This document shows, piece after piece, positions 1 to 6,302 of a stretch of 10,248 bases of DNA; position 1 is the stretch's first letter; each line of letters starts with the position of its first letter. The DNA is from Chitinophagaceae bacterium. GTDB lineage: Bacteria > Bacteroidota > Bacteroidia > Chitinophagales > Chitinophagaceae. The notes under the pieces were generated by a model, which was given only the letters and a program-made list of their open reading frames with translations, had not been told where the DNA came from and ran no database searches. Position numbers and translations under genes: made by a program. Location: assembly GCA_017882205.1 (NCBI GenBank), contig JADGPY010000335.1:1-10248 (forward strand), in the 5' to 3' direction.

Positions 1-91
1 ATACAAAAAGAATATTCAAAAGCTCTAATGTATTAAACTCCCTCCCATAATCATTCAGATTAAGGCCTGGAAGCCGATCCATCCCGATCAT
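1..91 (-). CDS. Possible 5' fragment of an ORF running off the left edge (doubtful)
   Basis: On the minus strand a frame starts with ATG at 91, directly after an in-frame TAG, and stays open to the window edge for 30 codons. A second in-frame ATG lies at 82. The predicted peptide begins MIGMDRLPGLNLNDYGREFN. I recognise no family in it. Its first codons are made from the 9-base tandem repeat at 73-99, which argues that this may be chance. The plus strand also has frames entering from the left that close at 36 and 50, so the edge could equally hold the tail of a plus-strand gene. Thirty codons are too few to decide. Confidence 0.15.
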   Translation of the reverse strand, partial: MIGMDRLPGLNLNDYGREFNTLELLNILFV

Positions 92-99
92 CCCGATCT
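73..99. repeat. Three imperfect 9-base tandem copies
   Basis: Three consecutive 9-base units, gccgatcca, tcccgatca and tcccgatct, share the core CCGATC. The array is too short for a CRISPR or a typical VNTR. It lies in the gene-poor left edge, upstream of the glycine-rich protein, and I can assign it no function. Confidence 0.5.
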
Positions 100-173
100 A
101 GCCCAAATGAAAATTAAGTAAATCTCTATCTGCTTTTTCAAATAAATATTCCATTTAGTATTTTCACCTGGGC

Positions 174-204
174 TTTTATGCTTCCACTTCAATGTTTAAC
201 TTTG
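174..204 (+). promoter_or_regulatory. Candidate Bacteroidota promoter (distal) for the glycine-rich gene
   Basis: A perfect match to the -7 motif TAnnTTTG (TAACTTTG, 197-204) is preceded after 19 bases by TTTT (174-177), a weak form of the -33 TTTG element. It would leave an untranslated leader of roughly 125 bases. This is motif matching only. Confidence 0.35.
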
Positions 205-230
205 TGTAAATAATTATTGCCCACGCCATC

Positions 231-259
231 TTGCGTTTGTGTTTTATGATGTAGCTTTT
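231..259 (+). promoter_or_regulatory. Alternative candidate promoter (proximal) for the glycine-rich gene
   Basis: TTG at 231-233 and TAGCTTTT at 252-259 (seven of eight to TAnnTTTG) are separated by 18 bases. It competes with the candidate at 174-204, and the sequence alone does not say which is used. Confidence 0.28.
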
Positions 260-338
260 CTATCGATCTTAAATAACATAATATCTCTTAACTAAATTCG
301 CTTATTTTTAGTACCTTAATAATCTAAATATGTAACTT

Positions 339-1190
339 ATGAAACAGTTATTACTTCTTGGCATTGCCATTCAGCTATCTATATTTTGCAACTCGCAAAA
401 TGTTGGCATAAATAACCCCTCCCCTGCTGAAAAGTTAGATGTAAATGGGAATGTGAATATCACTGGCACCATAAAAGCCAATGGAACTGCAGGGCAAAGT
501 GGGCAGGTTTTGATGAGCACCGGTACTGGTTTGAGTTGGGGAAGCACTGCGGGTTATAGAAAGTCAAAATCATTTTCAGGGTCACAAGTTTCTACATTCA
601 ACGTACCTGCGGGAGTGACAGAGGTAATGGTTGAAGCCTGGGGTGCCGGCAGTGGTGGAACTACTAATAACGGCGGAACCAGTGGGGGATATGCCCGTAC
701 AGTAAGAACCGTCAATCCGGGAGATGTAATAAATATTACAATTGGAGCAGGTTCTTCTTATGGAGTATCATCCAGTTTAAACGGTGGAAGCACTATTGTT
801 AATTTTAGCGGAAATATACTAACAGTATTTGGTGGAGGTGGTATTCCAGCAGCTTCAAATAGAGGTCTTCCCCAAAGCGGAACATCTTCTGGTACTTTTG
901 ATAATACTTACTTTTTCAACGGTTCTGAAGGTAAAACTACTTCATCAACAGGTTTTTTGAAGAATGCCACCACCTATGTTGAAATTGCAGAATTTGGTTC
1001 AGGTGGAATTCCAACCGGGTTTTTAAATCCTGTTGCTCAGGGAGGTGATCATGTGCGTTTTGAAAATGGATCGGCTATAATTACTGTTTCTGGCCAAAAT
1101 TCCAAATTCCCAAGTGCCGGCGGAGGCGCAGGTAATAACTCTGGAGGCTGGTATGGTGCCGATGGTTTTGTGGTTATTTGGTGGAATTAA
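339..1190 (+). CDS. Secreted glycine-rich surface protein
   Basis: This 283-residue protein has a Sec signal peptide (residues 1 to about 19: MKQ, a hydrophobic core, then CNS before Gln20). Phe precedes Cys17, so there is no lipobox and cleavage by signal peptidase I is expected. Residues 21-37 (NVGINNPSPAEKLDVNG) follow the 'VGIGTTSPxAKLDVNG' pattern that opens many Bacteroidota cell-surface and tail-fibre-like proteins. From about residue 78 comes a glycine-rich domain: a strand containing VTEVMVEAWGAGSGG, then GDVINITIGAGS, FGGGG and a final GGGAGN...DGFVVIWWN. This resembles the glycine-rich beta domain found at the ends of adhesins and phage tail proteins. I see no type IX secretion C-terminal domain, so its final location (periplasm, surface or medium) is open. 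It is monocistronic and ends 9 bases from the convergent symporter gene. The family assignment is fair; the biological role is unknown. Confidence 0.82.
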   Translation: MKQLLLLGIAIQLSIFCNSQNVGINNPSPAEKLDVNGNVNITGTIKANGTAGQSGQVLMSTGTGLSWGSTAGYRKSKSFSGSQVSTFNVPAGVTEVMVEAWGAGSGGTTNNGGTSGGYARTVRTVNPGDVINITIGAGSSYGVSSSLNGGSTIVNFSGNILTVFGGGGIPAASNRGLPQSGTSSGTFDNTYFFNGSEGKTTSSTGFLKNATTYVEIAEFGSGGIPTGFLNPVAQGGDHVRFENGSAIITVSGQNSKFPSAGGGAGNNSGGWYGADGFVVIWWN

Positions 1191-1199
1191 AGTCTGCTT

Positions 1200-2450
1200 T
1201 CACTTTGAAACTTTCATTTCAACAACCTGATGGTACTTATCCATATCCAATGCATTCTCGCTTTTTGCGATTATGACGGTAGCAATAGTGTTCCCAATAA
1301 AATTTATAATGGCTCTTCCTTCACTCATGAAGCGATCCACACCTATTAGTAAGGCTAGCCCCTCTAAAGGAATTACTTTCACAGCAGTTAATGTTGATGC
1401 AAGCACTATAAAGCCACTGCCGGCGACCCCTGCAGCTCCTTTGCTTGTAAGAAGCAATATACCAATAACTGTAAGTTGTTGTGCTAGCGAAAGGTTAATA
1501 TTGAACACCTGCGCCAGGAAAATGACGCTCATGCATAAATAAATTGTCGTACCATCAAGATTGAAACTATAGCCAGTAGGTATTACCAGTCCCACCACTT
1601 CTTTTTCGCAACCAGCAACTGTTAATTTTTGCATCACTGAGGGCAACACTGCCTCACTGCTGCTGGCACCAAGCACAATTAATATTTCTTCTTTAATATA
1701 AACCAGTAATTTCCATAAGTTGATCTTATAATATCGACAGACAAGATTTAACACCACAAAAATGAAGAGGATACCCGTTAGATAAAAGGTAAGCATCAAT
1801 TTCCCCAATACTGCAAGTGTTGCAAAACCAAACTTACCAATGGTATAAGCCATTCCGCCAAAAGCACCTATTGGGCTAAGCTTCATGATAATGTTCAGAA
1901 CATTAAAAAGGACTTTGTTTATTTTTTCAAAACTGGTAAGCAGACTTTGTCCGGCAGCGCCCATAGACTTTAAACCTATAGCAAATAAAATACTAAAGAA
2001 CAATACCTGAAGAATATCGCCTTTTGCAAAAGCGTCGACAATATTGGAGGGAACTATATGAGAAAAAAAATCACCCCAGTTAACTTCATTGGCCTTTGTA
2101 GAGATCTCAGTAAGCTGAGTATTTGCCGAATGTGTAAATGGCACACCTTCTCCGGGCTTTACAATATTTGCAGTGAGCAAACCAATGATTAATGCAAGGG
2201 AAGTTACTACTTCAAAATAGATCAAAGACTTTAAACCTACCCGACCAACCTTTTTTATCTCTCCGACACCTGCAACACCAGATACAATGGTAAAGAAAAT
2301 AACAGGCGCAATTACCATGCGAATCATGTTGATGAAGGTTTCGCTTATTAGCTTGCCAGTAGAAGCGAAGGAAGGAAACAACCAACCAACAAAAACTCCT
2401 GCAACTATGCCTATGAGCACCTGTATATAGAGAACTTTCAAATACTTCAT
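1200..2450 (-). CDS. dctA: DctA-type C4-dicarboxylate / cation symporter
   Basis: This 416-residue inner-membrane protein of the dicarboxylate/amino acid:cation symporter (DAACS, GltPh/DctA) family takes up C4-dicarboxylates or acidic amino acids with Na+ or H+. It is close to the usual 420-430 residue length. Diagnostic motifs are visible: MVIAPVIFFTIVSG near residues 45-58; the re-entrant hairpin serine motif GASSSEAVLP (261-270); PTGYSFNLDGT (291-301), which carries the cation-site NLDGT signature; the glycine-rich second hairpin LLTSKGAAGVAGSGF (333-347); and the substrate-binding helix VDRFMSEGRA (371-380) with Asp372, Arg379 and Asn383. The wording of the last three motifs is closer to DctA than to GltP, which favours succinate, fumarate or malate, but substrate cannot be proven from sequence. 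It starts with ATG, 73 bases after the DUF190 stop and on the same strand, so read-through from the fluoride operon is possible. No clear promoter was seen in the gap. Confidence 0.9.
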   Translation of the reverse strand: MKYLKVLYIQVLIGIVAGVFVGWLFPSFASTGKLISETFINMIRMVIAPVIFFTIVSGVAGVGEIKKVGRVGLKSLIYFEVVTSLALIIGLLTANIVKPGEGVPFTHSANTQLTEISTKANEVNWGDFFSHIVPSNIVDAFAKGDILQVLFFSILFAIGLKSMGAAGQSLLTSFEKINKVLFNVLNIIMKLSPIGAFGGMAYTIGKFGFATLAVLGKLMLTFYLTGILFIFVVLNLVCRYYKINLWKLLVYIKEEILIVLGASSSEAVLPSVMQKLTVAGCEKEVVGLVIPTGYSFNLDGTTIYLCMSVIFLAQVFNINLSLAQQLTVIGILLLTSKGAAGVAGSGFIVLASTLTAVKVIPLEGLALLIGVDRFMSEGRAIINFIGNTIATVIIAKSENALDMDKYHQVVEMKVSK

Positions 2451-2523
2451 TGTATATTGATTAACCTGGTCATCCGATATTAGCCACTTTCATTTTAGAT
2501 GTTGCGCATTATTGTACTCACGG

Positions 2524-2883
2524 TTACTTTTTTGGTCTTGGCTTATAATATAATACATTTGCTTTTTCAATGGTGATCAATCCTCCGCAGTTAGCTTTTT
2601 CCATTAATTCGCTAACCACTTCAACAAATGCACTTATTTTTTCTTCATGATCTACAATTTCAATCACTACAGGCAGGTTGTCACAAATTTCAATTAATTT
2701 AACTGTGTGTACCCTTGATGAAGCGCCAAACGCCATAATGCCTTTTAGCACAGTGCAACCTGCCAACCCATTCTTGCGCGCGGCAAACAAAATGGCTTCG
2801 TATAATGGCTGGTGACCAATTTTATCTATGTCGCCAATAAATATGCGCAATAGTTTTGAATCTTCGCTAAGTACCATACTCAT
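2524..2883 (-). CDS. DUF190 (PII-like fold) protein partnered with CrcB
   Basis: A 119-residue soluble protein of the DUF190 family. Conserved blocks are clear: LRIFIGDIDKIGHQPLYEAI (12-31), ARKNGLAGCTVLKGIMAFGA (35-54), the SSRVHT stretch after it, and LPVVIEIVDHEEKI (69-82). The family has a ferredoxin-like alpha/beta fold similar to PII signalling proteins and is often encoded next to crcB; its biochemical role is not established. Here its ATG overlaps the crcB stop by one base (TAATG), which implies translational coupling and control by the same fluoride riboswitch. A role as a regulator or sensor of the CrcB channel is inference. Start choice: Met1 and Met3 are both possible, and the coupled Met1 is preferred. 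Confidence 0.9.
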   Translation of the reverse strand: MSMVLSEDSKLLRIFIGDIDKIGHQPLYEAILFAARKNGLAGCTVLKGIMAFGASSRVHTVKLIEICDNLPVVIEIVDHEEKISAFVEVVSELMEKANCGGLITIEKANVLYYKPRPKK

Positions 2884-3260
2884 TACATTAATTTCATGAA
2901 TAATATTCCTGCAAATACTGCAGCAAATCCTATAACTAAGCTCATCGAAATATATAAAGCCATATAATAAAATTCACCCTCCTGCATGAGGCTAAAGTTT
3001 TCATAAGCAAAAGAGGAAAATGTGGTATAGCCTCCGCAAAAACCAGTTGCTAAAAACATTCTTAGTTCCGGAGAAAGAATATTGTTTTTATTCGCCAGCC
3101 CATAGATGATGCCTATTATAAAGCAACCAATTATATTTACACTCAAGGTGCCTAAAGGGATAGAAGAAGGGAAATGTTTTTGTACAAATTGCTGGCATAA
3201 GAATCGTGAAACGCCGCCTATACAGCTTCCTGCTCCAATTAATAATAAACTCCTGTACAT
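2883..3260 (-). CDS. crcB: CrcB/Fluc fluoride channel
   Basis: A 125-residue, four-helix membrane protein of the CrcB/Fluc family, which forms dual-topology dimers that export fluoride. Visible family motifs are GAGSCIGGVSRF (9-20), GTLSVNIIGCF (37-47) with the pore asparagine Asn42, and GFCGGYTTFSSF (73-84), which holds the central Na+-site threonines and the Phe-box residues Phe81 and Phe84. The same frame stays open upstream to an ATG at 3344, but the extra 28 codons would translate the fluoride aptamer. They resemble no part of CrcB, whose members usually begin a few residues before the first helix and are about 120-130 residues long. The ATG at 3260 (MYRSLLLIGAG) is therefore chosen. This start codon sits inside one arm of an inverted repeat with the aptamer's 3' strand, so translation is probably fluoride-gated. 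DUF190 follows with a one-base overlap. Confidence 0.93.
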   Translation of the reverse strand: MYRSLLLIGAGSCIGGVSRFLCQQFVQKHFPSSIPLGTLSVNIIGCFIIGIIYGLANKNNILSPELRMFLATGFCGGYTTFSSFAYENFSLMQEGEFYYMALYISMSLVIGFAAVFAGILFMKLM

Positions 3261-3299
3261 AGTTACATAATTTAATTCGATAATGCTATGAACAGGAGT
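3249..3299 (-). promoter_or_regulatory. Riboswitch expression platform: inverted repeat masking the crcB start
   Basis: In the minus-strand RNA, ACUCCUGUUCAUAG (3299-3286) is complementary at 13 of 14 positions to CUAUGUACAGGAGU (3262-3249), with a 23-base loop between. The second arm contains the crcB AUG (3260-3258). The first arm contains the pseudoknot strand ACUCC, so pseudoknot and hairpin exclude each other. Inferred logic: without fluoride the hairpin hides the start codon; with fluoride the pseudoknot holds ACUCC and the start is free. The hairpin is followed by UUAUUAUU, so weak transcription termination is also conceivable. Confidence 0.75.
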
Positions 3300-3342
3300 C
3301 ATCATTCCCAAACCGGGACAGTTAAGGGCGAACTCCATCGCC
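3291..3342 (-). promoter_or_regulatory. Fluoride riboswitch aptamer (crcB motif)
   Basis: The minus-strand RNA matches the crcB-motif architecture. Stem P1 is GGCG (3342-3339) with CGCC (3330-3327), enclosing loop AUGGAGUU. A linker CUUAACUG follows. A second stem UCCC (3318-3315) with GGGA (3309-3306) closes loop GGUUU. The conserved tail is AUGAUGACUCCUG. The loop bases GGAGUU (3336-3331) can form the expected pseudoknot with GACUCC (3300-3295), five Watson-Crick pairs plus one wobble. It lies directly upstream of crcB, the classic target of this class. The fold was worked out by eye. Confidence 0.93.
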
Positions 3343-3487
3343 ATTTAAGCGCTAATATAAGTATTTTTAAAATAATATTATTGAAAAAGCAACATTTTGC
3401 TATTCTCTGAATGGGTTGGGTGAAACAACAAATCTAATCAGCTTCCCTAAACGAATAAATTCTATCCTACTTAATAAATGGTGCGTA

Positions 3488-3877
3488 TTAGAAAAGGCTA
3501 CTTGAAAAATGTTCTCTAACAAAGGCGTGTTGCTGGTTCTCAGTCATTTTATCAGCTTGTTTAATTTCAATTTTTATTTTTTCGAAATGATGATCTGCGG
3601 TTAAAGTGTTAAACAACTCAACTTTCGCATCAGTAGGACCAAAGAGAAGTACCTCATCATAATTTTGAATAACCTCACCTAATTTTTTGTAATAGTCTGA
3701 TTGTTCATGCTGTTCCTTATTGTGCATCAGGCTTTCACTCTTACTAAAACTATGCTCTTTTTCCTCGTGAGTAAATTTTGATTCAATGGTTGTTGTTTCA
3801 ATGGGATCGGTTTTAAATTCCATTAAGTGAGCGCTTGAATGATCCATCCAAATGCCTAATTTTTTTTTTGTTGTCAT
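3488..3877 (-). CDS. Small single-domain eRF1/Pelota-like protein
   Basis: A 129-residue soluble protein with no signal peptide or membrane segment. It opens with KKKLGIWMDHSSAHLMEF (4-21), the pattern of short bacterial proteins sometimes named 'translational machinery protein' (W-[IM]-D-H-x-x-A-x-[IL], then a His-rich middle). The middle (about 35-60) is charged, with several His and Glu. The end reads YDEVLLFGPTDAKVELFN (73-90) and then ENQQHAFVREHF (113-124), which resembles the 'LLxxGPxxAK...F...' core and 'ar.hF' end of eRF1/Pelota central domains and bacterial eRF1-like proteins. The catalytic GGQ of true release factors is absent. It is a single gene, divergent from the small membrane protein at 3991, and its function is unknown. 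Ribosome association is an inference from family resemblance only. I am moderately sure of the family and very sure that it is a real gene. Confidence 0.72.
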   Translation of the reverse strand: MTTKKKLGIWMDHSSAHLMEFKTDPIETTTIESKFTHEEKEHSFSKSESLMHNKEQHEQSDYYKKLGEVIQNYDEVLLFGPTDAKVELFNTLTADHHFEKIKIEIKQADKMTENQQHAFVREHFSSSLF

Positions 3878-3942
3878 TGTTTTTCTATATTGATCTGTTA
3901 TGTGGAATTTTTTGAGAATTATTACGCTGAAAAGGTCGGCAT

Positions 3943-3972
3943 TTTAAACCAGATAAGTATTACCTAACTTTA
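3943..3972 (+). promoter_or_regulatory. Candidate promoter for the 54-residue membrane protein
   Basis: TAACTTTA (3965-3972) matches seven of eight positions of the Bacteroidota -7 motif TAnnTTTG, and TTTT (3943-3946) stands 18 bases upstream in place of the -33 TTTG. The ATG follows 18 bases after the -7 element. This is motif evidence only. Confidence 0.35.
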
Positions 3973-3990
3973 GAAAAAAATTATATTACA

Positions 3991-4155
3991 ATGAAAAAAA
4001 TCAGGTTAGGAACTAACTTTACAGTATTTCTTCTCTTTTTTGGAGTGGCTATGTTGGAGGCTTTTCAAACACATAACTGGATTAAATCTGTTTTCTGGCT
4101 GGCCATCGGCATTGTTTTCCTGGTGGCAGATAATCTCAAAAAGAAAGACGTGTGA
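3991..4155 (+). CDS. Small two-helix membrane protein, function unknown
   Basis: ATG at 3991 opens a 54-codon frame ending in TGA at 4153-4155. The peptide begins MKKIRLGTNFTVFLLFFGVA and ends VADNLKKKDV. It has two predicted membrane helices (about 10-25 and 34-47) joined by a short polar turn (FQTHNW), basic residues at the N-terminus and a KKK-rich C-terminal tail, as expected for a small inner-membrane protein with both ends in the cytoplasm. A candidate promoter lies just upstream, and the gene is divergent from the eRF1-like gene and convergent with kup. A longer open frame at 4040-4252 in another register overlaps it but has no protein-like character. I recognise no named family. The start, composition and promoter make it credible as a real gene. 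Confidence 0.68.
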   Translation: MKKIRLGTNFTVFLLFFGVAMLEAFQTHNWIKSVFWLAIGIVFLVADNLKKKDV

Positions 4156-4236
4156 AGTAAAGGCACTAAACTTTAAACTTAATCTGTCACCCGTAATCTC
4201 TCTTAGGCAATGGGAGGTGGTAAAGGGTATAGGCTT

Positions 4237-6201
4237 TTATTCCTCGGTGTAAACTCTTTTTAATCCCAATTTTGATACAGGTGCAACTATCAGGGGGAAC
4301 TGTTCAATAGTCACATTACTTTGATCTAAACCAAATCCTCTTTCTTCACTTAGGCTTCTATCCTTTATCCAGAAATACATTTGTAGTACAAGTTTTTCAA
4401 ATAATCCAAGTTCGTTATCCTGGGATAAGAACTTTTCCATAACAATAAATTGAAAGTCTCCTACTGCATTATTTCGTTGCAGGCTTTCATACCTGCTTGT
4501 AACATTCACTTCTCTATTGGTTACCATATCTTCCATAACTTTTTTGAACATTAAATTTATTCTTGGTGCGACTCTGAATCCTAATTTAAATTCTACCCTG
4601 ATAACTTCATTGGGAATAATTGTTGTTACGGTATACTCATTAGTATAAGGTTCATCCTGGGTATCAACATGAACAAACCAATAAATATCTGCTCTCTTTG
4701 GTTTTCTATTCAAGATTGAATAAATTATTTTGTGTTCGATTTCTTTTGGATTATTAGCACTGGTTAGATAGACCAGGTGTGTTGCATATTTGGGTATTAA
4801 TTTATCATTACTCAATTCCTGGATCACTGGAAGATACTGTTCCAGCCTTACAAATTCTATATAACGATTTTTTATTTTTCTTGCTCTTTGCCATACATAC
4901 ATTACACCTATGATACCAAATTCAAAAATCAGGAACATCCAACGTTGTTTAATTTTTGCGATGTTGGCGATGAAGAAAGAAATTTCTACTGTTAGAAAAA
5001 CGATTAAAATAATTGTAATTATTATTGCAGGCCATTTTTTTACGAACTTCATGTAATAAAACATCAGCATAGTAGTCATAAGCATTGCAATGGTGATAGA
5101 AAAACCGTAAGCAGCTTCCATTCTGGATGACTCACGGAAATAAAGCATCACTGCAATACAGCCTATCCACAATATCCAGTTTATACTGGGTATATAAATT
5201 TGCCCTCTTATTACAGTAGGAAATTTAATCCTGATCTTAGGCCAGAAATTAAGGCGCATTGCTTCGCTTATTAAAGTAAACGATCCGCTAATCAAAGCCT
5301 GACTTGCAATAATAGCAGCGGCTGTAGCTATAATGATTCCAAATAGTAAAAACCAGTGTGGCATTACCTCATAAAAAGGATTTAGTCCATTAAGTAATTT
5401 TTCCTTTCTTAACATTAGCCATGCACCCTGACCAAAATAGTTTAATAATAAAGCCGTTTTTACATATATCCAACTGTATTGAATATTTTTCTTCCCACAA
5501 TGCCCAAGATCAGAATATAACGCTTCTGCTCCTGTAGTACATAGAAATACAGAGCCTAACAACCAGAATCCCCTGGGGTATTTTGATAACAGATCATATG
5601 CATAAACGGGATTGAGCGCTTTTAAAATAGAAGGATAATCAGTTAACTGGCTTATGCCCAGAATCGCAAGCATTAAAAACCAAATGAGCATTATAGGACC
5701 AAAAGAACTTCCCACTATGTTTGTTCCAAATTGCTGAAAGAAAAATAAAAGTGAGATAATACCTATAATTATTCCCACCGTTAATGTGTTACCCGGCGCA
5801 ATAATATTTTCTAACCCATTAACTCCATTTAATCCTTCAACTGCTGATGCAACTGAAATCGGTGGGGTGATAATTCCGTCAGCCAATAAAGTTCCGGCAC
5901 CAATAAATGCAGGAATATACAGCCACCTTCGATAGCGACGAACAAGCGCAAATAATGAAAATATTCCTCCCTCACCCCTGTTATCTGCCTGAAGCGTTAA
6001 TAAAATATATTTAAAAGTTGTTTGCAGAGAGAGTGTCCAGAACACACATGATATCCCCCCGTATACTAATTCCCGGGTGATTTCTCTTTTACCAATAATT
6101 GAACTTAAAACATAAAGTGGTGATGTTCCTATATCACCGTAAATAATTCCTAAAGCAACCAATAACCCCGCTGCGCTTACTTTACTTAGGTACTTTTGCA
6201 C
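4237..6201 (-). CDS. kup: Kup-type potassium uptake transporter
   Basis: This 654-residue inner-membrane protein of the Kup/HAK/KT family carries out K+ uptake, in characterised members by H+ symport. Family signatures are intact: GIIYGDIGTSPLY (18-30) with the conserved Asp23; KYILLTLQADNRGEGGIFSL (64-83); and ADGIITPPISVASAVEG (107-123). About twelve hydrophobic segments occupy residues 12 to about 445, followed by a roughly 200-residue soluble C-terminal domain, the usual layout and near the usual length of 620-660. The start is GTG at 6201: an in-frame stop lies a few codons upstream with no ATG between, and the family's first helix begins within ten residues. It lies 101 bases downstream of the KdpE-like regulator on the same strand, which suggests co-regulation by that two-component system. 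Its 3' end faces the small membrane protein gene. Confidence 0.95.
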   Translation of the reverse strand: MQKYLSKVSAAGLLVALGIIYGDIGTSPLYVLSSIIGKREITRELVYGGISCVFWTLSLQTTFKYILLTLQADNRGEGGIFSLFALVRRYRRWLYIPAFIGAGTLLADGIITPPISVASAVEGLNGVNGLENIIAPGNTLTVGIIIGIISLLFFFQQFGTNIVGSSFGPIMLIWFLMLAILGISQLTDYPSILKALNPVYAYDLLSKYPRGFWLLGSVFLCTTGAEALYSDLGHCGKKNIQYSWIYVKTALLLNYFGQGAWLMLRKEKLLNGLNPFYEVMPHWFLLFGIIIATAAAIIASQALISGSFTLISEAMRLNFWPKIRIKFPTVIRGQIYIPSINWILWIGCIAVMLYFRESSRMEAAYGFSITIAMLMTTMLMFYYMKFVKKWPAIIITIILIVFLTVEISFFIANIAKIKQRWMFLIFEFGIIGVMYVWQRARKIKNRYIEFVRLEQYLPVIQELSNDKLIPKYATHLVYLTSANNPKEIEHKIIYSILNRKPKRADIYWFVHVDTQDEPYTNEYTVTTIIPNEVIRVEFKLGFRVAPRINLMFKKVMEDMVTNREVNVTSRYESLQRNNAVGDFQFIVMEKFLSQDNELGLFEKLVLQMYFWIKDRSLSEERGFGLDQSNVTIEQFPLIVAPVSKLGLKRVYTEE

Positions 6202-6254
6202 GATGATAATTTTATTTTAAATACAGTTGACATTTAAAAAATAGCGTTACTGTT

Positions 6255-6270
6255 CAAATGTTTGCATTTG
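6255..6270. promoter_or_regulatory. Dyad upstream of kup (possible operator)
   Basis: A perfect inverted repeat, CAAATG-tttg-CATTTG, sits 54-69 bases before the kup GTG start. Its centre ATGTTTGCAT closely resembles the dyad ATGCTTTGCAT at 8130-8140, which lies at a similar distance before the sensor kinase gene. Being a regulator binding site is inference; short AT-rich dyads also arise by chance. Confidence 0.3.
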
Positions 6271-6302
6271 ATTTTTGATTGAATACTAATATGGTTTTTG
6301 GA

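Larger units (their letters stand above)
92..338. other. Non-coding stretch upstream of the glycine-rich gene
   Basis: Together with the doubtful fragment to its left, this makes a stretch of more than 300 bases without a supported gene. All six frames are broken by frequent stops and only tiny ORFs occur. What can be seen is part of the 9-base tandem repeat and two candidate Bacteroidota-type promoters facing the gene at 339. No tRNA fold, riboswitch or strong hairpin followed by a T-run was recognised. Confidence 0.6.

Noticed and set aside
73..99. CRISPR-like repeat
   Set aside because: The units are 9 bases, directly abutting and without spacers.
339..395. Lipoprotein signal in the glycine-rich protein
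   Set aside because: There is a Cys at residue 17, but Phe precedes it where Gly, Ala or Ser is required.
1185..1225. Bidirectional terminator between the convergent genes
   Set aside because: Only a weak AAAGT/ACTTT pairing is visible, with no strong stem followed by a T-run.
1273..1542. 89-codon plus-strand frame inside the symporter gene
   Set aside because: It lies wholly antisense to a well-conserved gene and has no protein family character.
3261..3344. Upstream extension of the crcB reading frame as protein-coding
   Set aside because: The segment is the fluoride aptamer and its linker; the peptide does not resemble CrcB, and the family's usual length fits the ATG at 3260.
4040..4252. 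70-codon plus-strand frame
   Set aside because: It runs in another register over the better 54-codon gene and into the kup 3' end, is rich in Trp, Arg and Cys, and shows no domain or start context.
6202..6302. K+ or c-di-AMP riboswitch upstream of kup
   Set aside because: The leader is short and AT-rich, with only one small dyad; no known aptamer core was recognised.
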